A program made the translations under genes and the position numbers. The notes under the pieces were generated by a model. The model was not told the DNA's origin and did no database searches. It saw nothing but the letters and a program-made list of their open reading frames with translations. DNA of 12,027 bases, taken from DATGIQ01 sp035295665 (GTDB taxonomy: Bacteria; Planctomycetota; Planctomycetia; Gemmatales; Gemmataceae). Of this stretch, positions 1 through 6,069 are shown piece after piece. Each line of letters begins with the position of its first letter. The stretch's first letter is position 1. The DNA lies in NCBI GenBank assembly GCA_035295665.1, contig DATGIQ010000567.1, forward strand, positions 1 to 12,027, read 5' to 3'.

Positions 1-1040
1 CTGGGACAAGCGGTCCATTCCTTTCCCTGGCTTTCAGTCCTGACAGCAAGCGCCTGGCCCTCGCTGGGAATGAGACGCTGCCGGCGTTCCAGCTATTCTC
101 AGGCTCTGCGAAAGGAGAGGTGGTCCTTTACGATTTTGCGATCGGGCACGCGAGCCGGACGTTCCAGCCGGAGACGCGGCCTTTTCGACTGGGCCCGGTC
201 GGCGTGTACCGTGTTGCCTATAGCCCCGATGGGAAGCGACTCGCCTGTGGAAACCCGAACGGGACGATCAATATCTGGGATGCGGAGACCGGCAAAGAAC
301 TCTGCCGCTGCGAACGCCATGGCGGGCCGATCATGAGTCTCGTCTTCAGTCCTGATGGCCAACAGCTCGTCACAGCGGATGCCGGTGCTGTGGAACCCGC
401 TTTCGAAGGGGGCGGCATCCTTATCTCTCGCACCGTAAAGCCCGGCGTGATCAAGGTTTGGGATGCCGTGTCTGGCCGCGAGCGCCGGACCTTGGAAGTA
501 GGCTCGAGTTCTCTCACGAGCGTCGTGTTCAGTCCGGACGGCAGGCTCCTGGCGGCCGCTAATGTGAAGCGGAGCGGTGGCATCCAGCTATGGGACGCGG
601 CCACGGGCCAAGAGATCCTGCACTTCGCCGTGGAGCGCGCCCCTGGGGCGCACTTTGGCTCGGAGCATATCACGACCCTTGCTTTCAGCCCAGACGGGCA
701 GCGCCTCGCCTCGGCCAGCTGGGACCAGATGGTACGTCTTTGGGATCCAGCCACCGGCAAAGAGGTATCTCGCCTACTCGGCCACACCGATTATGTGTGG
801 AGCCTCGCCTTCAGTGCCGACGGCCAACGTTTGGTTTCCCTCGGCGGGGGCACGCTCAAGCTCTGGGAGCCAGCCACCGGTCAAGAGATTCTCAGTCTCT
901 CAGCCGAAGGAGACAACAGTACCGTGGCTTTCCGTCCCGACAGCCAAATGATCGCCGTCCCGGCATTGCAAGGCGTGAAGGTTTGGGACGCCCCGCTGGA
1001 GATCAAACCGCCGCGTTCGATCGGAGAGACCCAGCCATGA
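1..1040 (+). CDS. WD40 beta-propeller protein, C-terminal part (5' end outside window)
   Basis: The frame is open from base 3 to the TGA at 1038-1040, giving 345 residues with no start in the window. Seven WD40-type units can be counted from recurring AFSPDG-x-LA cores followed by (I/V)xLWD-ATGxE strands: SLAFSPDSKRLA, RVAYSPDGKRLA, SLVFSPDGQQLV, SVVFSPDGRLLA, TLAFSPDGQRLA, SLAFSADGQRLV and TVAFRPDSQMIA. That is enough for one complete seven-blade propeller, a protein-interaction scaffold. Blades 3 and 4 carry insertions before the final strand. In planctomycetes such propellers are often the C-terminal half of proteins with an N-terminal kinase, sigma-factor or cytochrome domain, so the function cannot be fixed without the missing 5' part. 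The stop overlaps the ATG of the recombinase remnant (ATGA), which may be accidental. Confidence 0.9.
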   Translation, partial: GTSGPFLSLAFSPDSKRLALAGNETLPAFQLFSGSAKGEVVLYDFAIGHASRTFQPETRPFRLGPVGVYRVAYSPDGKRLACGNPNGTINIWDAETGKELCRCERHGGPIMSLVFSPDGQQLVTADAGAVEPAFEGGGILISRTVKPGVIKVWDAVSGRERRTLEVGSSSLTSVVFSPDGRLLAAANVKRSGGIQLWDAATGQEILHFAVERAPGAHFGSEHITTLAFSPDGQRLASASWDQMVRLWDPATGKEVSRLLGHTDYVWSLAFSADGQRLVSLGGGTLKLWEPATGQEILSLSAEGDNSTVAFRPDSQMIAVPALQGVKVWDAPLEIKPPRSIGETQP

Positions 1041-1387
1041 AGTGTTCGCATCGCGGCTTCGAGAGACTACGCGAAGTCCAGGCCGAAGCCGACCGAGAAT
1101 CAATCATGAAGAGTCAACCCAAGGCGTCGTCCAGCCGGGAGCAACGGCTGCAAGAGGTCCTGGTTGATCCCAACCGGCTGGGGAGCCGCGGCATCGGCGT
1201 CCACTCGCTGCGCAAGATGGCCATCAACGATGTCCTCCGCAACCCCGCCCAGATGCACGAGGCCCGCGAGTTCGCCGGCCACAGCGACATCCGCACGACC
1301 GAGCTTTCTTTCGTGCGCAAGGGCGAAGATGCGGAAATGGCGGCGCGGCGCATCCAGATCCGCGTGCCGACGAGACACAATACCTGA
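1037..1387 (+). pseudogene. Tyrosine recombinase/integrase, C-terminal catalytic remnant
   Basis: The last ~75 residues of this 116-codon frame match the C-terminal catalytic end of phage-integrase/XerD-type tyrosine recombinases: the HxxR box (H56-S-L-R59, at 1202-1213), the second-histidine box GHSDIRTTE (G81-H82) and a basic tail. The nucleophile Tyr should lie nine residues after the GH histidine (as in GHSDxxTTxxY); here that codon (1307-1309) is TCT, Ser. The upstream Arg and the whole N-terminal DNA-binding domain are absent, and the first ~35 residues look unrelated. Length is about a third of a normal integrase. I therefore call it a dead fragment left by an integrative element. A start at 1106 is also possible. 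The insertion sequence begins 14 bases after the stop. Confidence 0.75.
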
Positions 1388-1392
1388 AACTG

Positions 1393-1401
1393 CATGTGTC
1401 A
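1393..1401. repeat. Target-site duplication, left copy (CATGTGTCA)
   Basis: CATGTGTCA directly precedes the left terminal inverted repeat and recurs at 3814-3822 directly after the right one. The direct repeat can be extended to 10 bp (GCATGTGTCA) if the last G of the element is counted. A 9-10 bp duplication fits IS4-type transposition. Confidence 0.93.
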
Positions 1402-1418
1402 CTGCAATTCAGACGTAA
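1402..1418 (+). repeat. IS left terminal inverted repeat (17 bp)
   Basis: CTGCAATTCAGACGTAA, identical over all 17 bases to the reverse complement of 3797-3813; similarity fades immediately inside (CCAGCC versus TTCGGC). Confidence 0.95.
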
Positions 1419-1424
1419 CCAGCC

Positions 1425-1447
1425 GCCCGCCGCGGTGCCGCGCGGGC
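1425..1447. other. GC-rich hairpin inside IS left end
   Basis: GCCCG(C)CGCGG pairs with CCGCGCGGGC around a 2-base TG loop, with one bulged C at 1430. It lies just inside the left end, upstream of both IS genes. Hairpins near IS ends can limit transcription or translation entering from outside; that role here is inference. Confidence 0.3.
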
Positions 1448-1657
1448 TGGCCGGGGCCTTGACCCCTGCGGCACCCCTTTCTCCCCCGTTTCTTTGCGGC
1501 GCTTGCCGCCTGGGCTGGTGACGCGGCTCGGTTGGTCGTGCTCCTCTCCGGTCGCTAGGATTTCTCTTTTTTTGCCTTTTTTCCGATTCACGCGAAACTT
1601 TGGGCCATTCTGTAGGTTAATATGTGTAGTGATCTACAGATGCCGCTCGGTGACCCC

Positions 1658-2086
1658 ATGAACCATCGTCTTAGCTCTCTCCGCTCCCAACTACGCCAAA
1701 CCCAGCAGCTTCTCCCCAGCCTGCTCGAAGCCTGCTTCGCCCGCGAGCCACTTCTGCCTGGCACGCTCTACACGCTCCGCCGAAAGTGTGGCAAGCCGAG
1801 CTGCCGCTGCAGTCGCGGCGAACTGCACGAGAGCACCGTCCTTTCCTATCGCGGGCAGGGCAAGCCACGTAACCTGGCGCCTGCCCCTGAGCACCTCCCC
1901 GCCTTACGCGACATGACCGATCACTATCGCCGTTGCCGACAGGCCCGCGCCCAACTCGTCCGCTGGCTGCGGCAGGTGCTCGACATCGTCGATGCCTTGC
2001 AGGCCGCTCGTGTCCAACTGGGCGAAGCAGAATTCCATAAACGCTGCGTGCCACAGACACGCCCATCCCGTTCGTCAAGGAGTTGA
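1658..2086 (+). CDS. DUF6788-like IS accessory protein
   Basis: A 142-residue basic protein encoded just before the transposase in the same element. After an N-terminal helical segment rich in Gln/Leu (about 1-30) comes a compact cysteine motif, RRKCGKPSCRCSRGELH (C44, C49, C51), then a LSYRGQGKPR strand and a long helical, Arg-rich C-terminus. This KCGKxxCRC...H layout is typical of the small DUF6788 proteins found next to transposases; the cysteines may bind a metal, but no role is established. The start is uncertain: in-frame ATGs at 1622, 1640 and 1658 have no strong Shine-Dalgarno sequence. I chose 1658 because GGTGA lies 5 bases upstream of it and the following residues look like the domain start. 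Confidence 0.75.
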   Translation: MNHRLSSLRSQLRQTQQLLPSLLEACFAREPLLPGTLYTLRRKCGKPSCRCSRGELHESTVLSYRGQGKPRNLAPAPEHLPALRDMTDHYRRCRQARAQLVRWLRQVLDIVDALQAARVQLGEAEFHKRCVPQTRPSRSSRS

Positions 2087-2089
2087 GCC

Positions 2090-3784
2090 ATGGACCTGGT
2101 CGTCTTTGAAAACAACAAACCCTTGGTCATCGATGAGTTTCGCGCCGGCCGCTTCGATTACGTCGAGTTGGCTTCCGATGTCGCCGAGACCAAGTTCTTT
2201 CAGTTCTTGTTCGGCACAGGCATCGTGAACAAACTGGCCCAAGACTTTCCCACGCCACGCGAACGCGAACTCGTGCCCCGCTGGATGTATCTGTCCAGCC
2301 AACTGTCGTTACGCCTGCATGGCCAGCACGCTTATCACGGCTACCCGCTCATCATTCGCGCCGGTGGTCTGGTCAATGCCCTCGGGCCGGACGTCGCACG
2401 CCGCGACGTCGATCCACAATCCGGCAACGTCACGCTCCAATGCGCCGGCTTCAACGACCGCAATCACTACCCACGCCAGACGCCCTGCGACCAAGATTTC
2501 CTGCGCAAGTTGGCCCGCGACACCCAGCCGCAAGAGCTGGAGGACTGGTACAACCACCACGTCGCCAAGCTCTATCAAGAACTCGACGCCTTCGATAGCG
2601 AGGGTCTATTCATCGGCGATGGCACCTATCTGTTCGTGCCAGACAACCCGCGTTATGAAGGATCGCACCGACTGCTCTTTGACGAGCACAACCATCCCGT
2701 CAGCAAGCAACAAGAGCAGGAGATGACCAAGAGTCAGCGGAGCCGTTGTCGGTGGCGACGCTTTTGCAAGGCCGTGTTGCTGCTGCACGTCGATGCCGCT
2801 GGCGAACGCTTCGTGGTGGCCGGTTTGCGCGTCTTGCGTGACAACGAAGCAGAAGCCACAGCGTTTTGGCCGCTCGTGCACACCTTTCTCGCCAGCGTGG
2901 GTGCAGACGTCATGAAGGTGCTGCTGCTGGATCGCGGCTTTATCAACGGCCCCGAGATCGGCCGGCTCAAACGTGAGCACCACATCGACACGGTGATCCC
3001 CATTCGCAGCGACATGGATTTGCAAGCCGATGTGCGTGGCTTGATGCAACTACCCACGCACTGGGAGGAATATGAGCCGCGCCAGCGCGAGCCGTTGGCG
3101 GATGTCACCCGCCCGTCACACGGCCGACCGGTGCCGCGCGCGGTTCAGCAGCGTGAACGCAAGCGTCAGAAGACTCTGGCCCGCCGGCGTGCGGCCGGCG
3201 AAGCGACGCTGCCGCCCGACCCCAGCCAGGTTCGCGAACGCACGCTGATCGCACGCTTTGCCGACTTGACGACTTGGTCGGATTGTCCGGTGCCGTTGAC
3301 CGGCGTGTACTCACGCGACCAGTACGCCGATGGCCACGAAACCAGCTGGCTATTGGTGACGACGAACGCCCACTGGTCCGCGCGACGCGTGCGTGCTCTC
3401 TATGGCATGCGCGGCGATATCGAGGAACGGCATCGTCAGGTGAAATGCTTTTGGGATTTGTCGCGTTTCCACTCGACCGCTTGGAGTCTAGTGGTGAATC
3501 AAACCGTGTTTGTCTGTTTGACCTACAGCCTGCTGCAACTGCACCTGCTGCGTCACGGCTTCGAGGAGTTGAACCGCCGCACGCACCAGACCACGCAGCG
3601 ACTGCTTCCGGATGGCGACCGGGTAGTGATCTACCGCCAGCAATACTTCGCGTTCTTCACGCTCATGGAGCACATGGAACTGACGCTGAGCTTGGAGGAA
3701 AAGGCCCGCCGCAAAGCCCTGGCGAAAACCCGACGCCTCCGCCAAAACGATCCGGCCACCGCGCCGAGCCCCGAGGACAGCTGA
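2090..3784 (+). CDS. IS4-type DDE transposase
   Basis: This 564-residue protein catalyses cut-and-paste movement of the surrounding element. An RNase H-like DDE core is visible: first Asp in FIGDGTYLFVPD (D177), second Asp in LLLDRGFINGPEI (D281), and the C-terminal Glu in YGMRGDIEERHRQVK (Y438, R441, E445, K452), which exactly fits the IS4-family Y-(2)-R-(3)-E-(6)-K signature. The N-terminal 120 residues are likely the DNA-binding part. A segment rich in Arg, Pro and Ala (about residues 340-385) sits between the second Asp and the Glu, where IS4 enzymes carry an insertion domain. The start is supported by AAGGAG at 2077-2082, 7 bases before the ATG, and lies 3 bases after the upstream stop. 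The frame is intact, so the enzyme is probably functional. Confidence 0.93.
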   Translation: MDLVVFENNKPLVIDEFRAGRFDYVELASDVAETKFFQFLFGTGIVNKLAQDFPTPRERELVPRWMYLSSQLSLRLHGQHAYHGYPLIIRAGGLVNALGPDVARRDVDPQSGNVTLQCAGFNDRNHYPRQTPCDQDFLRKLARDTQPQELEDWYNHHVAKLYQELDAFDSEGLFIGDGTYLFVPDNPRYEGSHRLLFDEHNHPVSKQQEQEMTKSQRSRCRWRRFCKAVLLLHVDAAGERFVVAGLRVLRDNEAEATAFWPLVHTFLASVGADVMKVLLLDRGFINGPEIGRLKREHHIDTVIPIRSDMDLQADVRGLMQLPTHWEEYEPRQREPLADVTRPSHGRPVPRAVQQRERKRQKTLARRRAAGEATLPPDPSQVRERTLIARFADLTTWSDCPVPLTGVYSRDQYADGHETSWLLVTTNAHWSARRVRALYGMRGDIEERHRQVKCFWDLSRFHSTAWSLVVNQTVFVCLTYSLLQLHLLRHGFEELNRRTHQTTQRLLPDGDRVVIYRQQYFAFFTLMEHMELTLSLEEKARRKALAKTRRLRQNDPATAPSPEDS

Positions 3785-3796
3785 TCGGGGGCCGAA

Positions 3797-3813
3797 TTAC
3801 GTCTGAATTGCAG
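3797..3813 (-). repeat. IS right terminal inverted repeat (17 bp)
   Basis: TTACGTCTGAATTGCAG, the exact reverse complement of the left repeat at 1402-1418. It starts 12 bases after the transposase stop. Confidence 0.95.
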
Positions 3814-3822
3814 CATGTGTCA
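3814..3822. repeat. Target-site duplication, right copy (CATGTGTCA)
   Basis: Identical to 1393-1401. It ends 8 bases before the -35 candidate of the toxin-antitoxin promoter, so the insertion spared that promoter but replaced everything upstream of it. Confidence 0.93.
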
Positions 3823-3929
3823 GAAACCGCTCGACCGCCGGCCGTGTCTATGCTACCATCTGCATAGAAGGAGAACTGCCATGCACCAACAGGTCGAGGT
3901 CGTCTATGAGAACGGCGTGCTGCGTCCCC
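3819..3929 (+). repeat. Direct repeat copy A: DUF104 antitoxin promoter and gene start
   Basis: This segment aligns with 11919-12027 at an offset of 8100 bases (8098 after a 2-base indel just before the ATG). The 5' non-coding part differs at 8 positions plus the indel; the 49 shared coding bases differ at 6. The alignment is cut by the window end on the right, so the true repeat may be longer. Confidence 0.88.
3831..3859 (+). promoter_or_regulatory. Candidate sigma-70-type promoter of the DUF104/PIN operon
   Basis: TCGACC (3831-3836) and TACCAT (3854-3859) are separated by 17 bases, and the gene's Shine-Dalgarno AAGGAGA follows at 3868-3874. The same two boxes with the same spacing occur in copy B (11931-11959, TCGACC/TAGCAT). 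Each box matches the consensus only partly. TATGC (3849-3853) and GCATA (3862-3866) form an inverted repeat around the -10. Confidence 0.45.
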
Positions 3930-4144
3930 TGGAGCCCCTGCCGCCGCAGCTCCAAGAGCACCAGCACTTCACCGTCACCATCGACACGCCCGGCCCCCGG
4001 CAAGACCGGCTCGACACCGCTTGCGTCGCTGCCGCCAAGCGCGGCGCCGACCCGACGGTCAGCCTGGAAGAAGTCCGCCAGATCCTGGCCAAGGTGCCCG
4101 GCACCCTGGCCGAAGCCGTTCGCGCCGAGCGCGAGGAACGCTGA
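3881..4144 (+). CDS. DUF104-family antitoxin
   Basis: An 87-residue protein whose start reads MHQQVEVVYENGVLRPLEPL, the hallmark beta-hairpin of the DUF104 (AF2212-like) antitoxin family. Residues 1-35 form the compact DUF104 core; the rest, ending in an Ala/Glu-rich helix (SLEEVRQILAKVPGTLAEAV), is likely the toxin-binding tail. The ATG at 3881 is chosen over an upstream in-frame ATG at 3815 because AAGGAGA ends 6 bases before it and family homology begins there. The stop is 14 bases before the PIN toxin start, indicating one operon. It should neutralise the downstream nuclease. A paralogous start, identical in 15 of 16 residues, lies at 11979. Confidence 0.87.
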   Translation: MHQQVEVVYENGVLRPLEPLPPQLQEHQHFTVTIDTPGPRQDRLDTACVAAAKRGADPTVSLEEVRQILAKVPGTLAEAVRAEREER

Positions 4145-4158
4145 AACCGGAGGCCAGG

Positions 4159-4602
4159 ATGGCCGAACACTTCTACGACACCAGCGCTGCCGTCAAGAAT
4201 TACCGCGCCGAACTGGGCACCGCCAGGGTCGATGGCCTCCTGGCCGATGCGGCGTCGCGCCATTACCTCTCTACCCTTGGTGTCGTCGAGGCCCATTCCG
4301 TCTTTGCCCGCCTGGTCCGCATGGGACAAATCGCCGCCGTAGAGTTCCACCGCCTGCGCGGCCGCCTGCTCGCCGATATCGCTTCCGGTCTATGGCAAAT
4401 CGTGCAAGTCATTCCGGCCGATTTCCAACAGGCGCAGCAGCTCCTCGTGCAACACGCCACGACACGAAGCCTGCGCACGCTGGACGTGCTCCAACTCGCC
4501 GTAGCGCTCAGCCTGCATGCGGGCAGCCCGCTCGATGATTTCGTCTGCGCCGACGCCAACCTTTGCTTCATCGCCGCCGCCGAGAGCCTGCAAGACCGTT
4601 GA
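4159..4602 (+). CDS. PIN-domain toxin ribonuclease (VapC-like)
   Basis: A 147-residue PIN-domain protein spanning nearly the whole chain. The acidic metal-binding residues are visible in order: D7 in FYDTSAAVK, E44 in VVEAHSVF, D109 in LRTLDVLQLA and D132 (or D127) in DDFVCADANL. PIN toxins of this type are Mg2+-dependent RNases that stop translation when their antitoxin is lost. The start is supported by GGAG at 4149-4152, 6 bases upstream; a longer in-frame extension from 4021 overlaps the antitoxin and has no family similarity. Downstream of the DUF104 antitoxin by 14 bases, it forms a standard pair. All catalytic positions are kept, so it is probably active. The RNA target cannot be read from sequence. 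Confidence 0.88.
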   Translation: MAEHFYDTSAAVKNYRAELGTARVDGLLADAASRHYLSTLGVVEAHSVFARLVRMGQIAAVEFHRLRGRLLADIASGLWQIVQVIPADFQQAQQLLVQHATTRSLRTLDVLQLAVALSLHAGSPLDDFVCADANLCFIAAAESLQDR

Positions 4603-4628
4603 CCACTGTTCATACTCCGGTATATACT
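4599..4628 (+). promoter_or_regulatory. Candidate promoter of the RHH/MazF operon, overlapping the PIN toxin stop
   Basis: TTGACC (4599-4604) and TATACT (4623-4628) are separated by 18 bases (or TATATA at 4621-4626 with 16). The -35 overlaps the TGA of the PIN gene at 4600-4602. A perfect palindrome GTATATAC (4620-4627) covers the -10 and is a plausible operator for the RHH antitoxin. Confidence 0.55.
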
Positions 4629-4662
4629 GCGGGGAGCATCGCCACTGCCCAGGAGAAGAACC

Positions 4663-4971
4663 ATGCCCAGCCCACGCCACGACGATACCAGCAAACAGCA
4701 ACGGGTGATTTTCAGCCTCCCCCCCGACCTGGTGGACGACATCAAGCGGTATGCCTCGAAGCTACGCGGCGGCAATAAAAGCGGCTTTGTCGCCGACGCG
4801 CTGCGCTCCTACATCGACCAGCTCCACAAAGCCCGCCATACTGCCAAGCTGCGCGAGGCCTATGCCGCTTCCGCCGAGGCCGGCCTGGCCATCACGCGGG
4901 AGTGGGAGCCGCTCGACGCCGAGGCCTGGGCCCGGCTCGACAAGGAGAAACCACACCGAAAGGGACACTAG
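4663..4971 (+). CDS. Ribbon-helix-helix antitoxin (MazE/CopG type)
   Basis: A 102-residue protein with a ribbon-helix-helix DNA-binding fold: beta strand QRVIFSLPPDLV (residues 13-24), helix A DDIKRYASKL and, after the GGNKS turn, helix B GFVADALRSYI (to about 51). The C-terminal half is charged and ends with WEPLDAEAWARLDKE, the sort of acidic/aromatic tail that occupies the MazF groove. AGGAGA at 4651-4656 supports the ATG. The stop TAG directly abuts the ATG of the toxin, so the two are translationally coupled. The RHH domain is expected to repress its own promoter; the GTATATAC palindrome over the -10 fits this. Confidence 0.87.
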   Translation: MPSPRHDDTSKQQRVIFSLPPDLVDDIKRYASKLRGGNKSGFVADALRSYIDQLHKARHTAKLREAYAASAEAGLAITREWEPLDAEAWARLDKEKPHRKGH

Positions 4972-5340
4972 ATGGCCAGGATGGCCTTTCCCCGCCGCGG
5001 CGGGGTGTACCGTGTTCGCTTTGACCCGGCCGAAGGACATGAGATCCGCAAGTCGCGCCCGGCGGTTGTCGTATCCAACGACCATATGAACGAACTGGCG
5101 GCGACGGTGCTGGTCATGCCCATCACCGGCGGCCAGTTTCCCTACTACCACTGGATTGCGCTGCAGCCGCCGGAGGGCGGACTGACCAAACCCTCCAGCA
5201 TTGTCACCGAGCAGGTGCGGGTGGTGGACAAGCGCCGGCTTGGCAAGCAACTCGGACGGGTGACGCCCGCCACCATGACCGCGATCGAGGAAGCCATCCG
5301 CGATCACTTCGCCCTGCCGGAAGGGCGCGTCCTGCCGTAA
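4972..5340 (+). CDS. MazF/PemK-family mRNA interferase toxin
   Basis: A 122-residue MazF-type endoribonuclease that cleaves single-stranded mRNA at short motifs. The family opening RRGGVYRVRFDP is followed by GHEIRKSRPAVVVSND, and the strand TVLVMPITGG. Aligned with Bacillus subtilis MazF, the catalytic Arg25 and Thr48 correspond to R29 (KSRP) and T52 (PITG) with a constant +4 offset, so the active site looks complete. AAGGGA at 4960-4965 serves as ribosome binding site; the ATG follows the antitoxin stop with no spacer. A second ATG lies three codons in. The cleavage specificity cannot be predicted. No terminator is evident right after the stop. Confidence 0.9.
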   Translation: MARMAFPRRGGVYRVRFDPAEGHEIRKSRPAVVVSNDHMNELAATVLVMPITGGQFPYYHWIALQPPEGGLTKPSSIVTEQVRVVDKRRLGKQLGRVTPATMTAIEEAIRDHFALPEGRVLP

Positions 5341-5396
5341 AAGGACCGCCGATTTCCTCTCGCCCAACCCCCGGCTTCCGTGCTATCCTGGCAGCC

Positions 5397-5560
5397 ATGA
5401 TCCACCACGATCTCGATCGGCTCGCCACCTACGCCGCCACCGCCACCGAGTACGATCTCACCGATCTCGGCACCCTCCCCGGCCTGGTTTCTGACCGCCT
5501 TCAACGGCCATGGCGCCGACGATCTCTCTCCGCAAGCGATCGCCCGCCGCCTATCTGCTC
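5397..5560 (+). pseudogene. Possible frameshifted fragment of an unknown protein
   Basis: Two adjacent reading frames each look protein-like for a short distance. The frame from the ATG at 5397 reads IHHDLDRLATYAATATEYDL and on to about 5480; the frame shifted by one then reads AWFLTAFNGHGADDLSPQAI to about 5560, after which it turns into low-information Pro/Arg sequence. One base lost or gained near 5470-5485 would join them. I do not recognise the family and there is no convincing Shine-Dalgarno sequence. It could simply be chance in high-GC DNA. Confidence 0.25.
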
Positions 5561-5914
5561 CATGCCCGCCGCGGCGACCCAAGCCTTCCACTCAATGCCG
5601 GCCTCGACCGCATGCACCGGGAACCGGCGGCGGCACGTCCCCAGGTCGCGCTCGATTTTCCCGGGCGAATTGACCACGGACGGCGTGTACAGGACGACCT
5701 TGCCGGCCAGCCCTTTCTCCAATTTTCCTTCGCACGCCGGATCGAATTTCACGGCTGCCGTTTTGCTCCCGTGCGTCTAATAACGGGCAGAAACCGTCTC
5801 TCCCACGCCGGGCGGTCCATAGCACAAGCCGATACACTGGTACTCCCGACACGCGTCGCAGAACTCGTGGAAACGCTGGTGTTCCCTGGTTTCGATGAAG
5901 GTCGCCTCAGTCAT
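5501..5914 (-). pseudogene. Broken AAA/TniB-TnsC-like ATPase
   Basis: On the minus strand, starting at the ATG at 5914, the sequence reads MTEATFIETREHQRFHEFCD, then an IGLCYGPPGVGET segment: an AAA-type ATPase N-terminus with a Walker A motif, as in transposition-associated ATPases. Two lesions are visible. The Walker A lysine (GPPGVGKT expected) is Glu at codon 5798-5800, and an in-frame TAG lies at 5777-5779. Past this stop, in the same frame, similarity to such ATPases appears to resume with VVLYTPSVVNSPGKIERDLG (about 5648-5707), after which the frame runs to an unrelated tail. About two thirds of a normal ATPase, including most of the Walker B/sensor region, is missing. The family call is from memory of motif style; a profile search would settle it. 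Confidence 0.6.
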
Positions 5915-6069
5915 GAACGTTGCACTGACGCAGACGCTTGCTTTCCCCGTTTCGAGTCGTACAACAAGCTTGTCATGGAGCATTAGCACTCCGATGAATA
6001 CGCACTGTGCAGTCGTTGGATGACTAGATGAAGAGCAACTCGGCCGTGCCGGGGGGCTCGTTGACGAGT

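Larger units (their letters stand above)
1402..3813 (+). mobile_element. Complete IS4-type insertion sequence, 2412 bp
   Basis: Both ends are defined by the sequence: 17-bp perfect terminal inverted repeats CTGCAATTCAGACGTAA (1402-1418, and its complement at 3797-3813), flanked by a 9-bp direct repeat. Inside are two genes in one direction: a small DUF6788-like Cys-motif protein and a 564-residue DDE transposase, 3 bases apart. A 240-base left non-coding end holds a GC-rich hairpin and T-rich tracts. Identical inverted repeats, identical target duplications and intact frames suggest a recent insertion and a potentially active element. Family placement rests on the Y-(2)-R-(3)-E-(6)-K signature of the transposase; I cannot name the element without a search of an IS database. 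Confidence 0.93.

Noticed and set aside
590..1036. N-terminal extension of the recombinase frame back into the WD40 gene
   Set aside because: The translation is Arg/Pro-rich shadow of the WD40 frame; recombinase similarity begins only after about 1160.
1609..1640. Hairpin TCTGTAG/CTACAGA around the first possible start of the IS accessory gene
   Set aside because: Only 7 bp with an 18-base loop; too weak to claim as a regulatory structure.
3274..3867. Plus-strand frame of 197 codons across the transposase 3' end and IS boundary
   Set aside because: It overlaps the transposase in another frame, crosses the IS end, and is low-information Arg/Pro sequence.
4263..4775. Minus-strand frame of 170 codons
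   Set aside because: Antisense to the PIN toxin and RHH antitoxin, both of which have clear family motifs and ribosome binding sites.
5510..5986. Plus-strand frame of 158 codons after MazF
   Set aside because: It is antisense to the recognisable ATPase pseudogene and has no family features.
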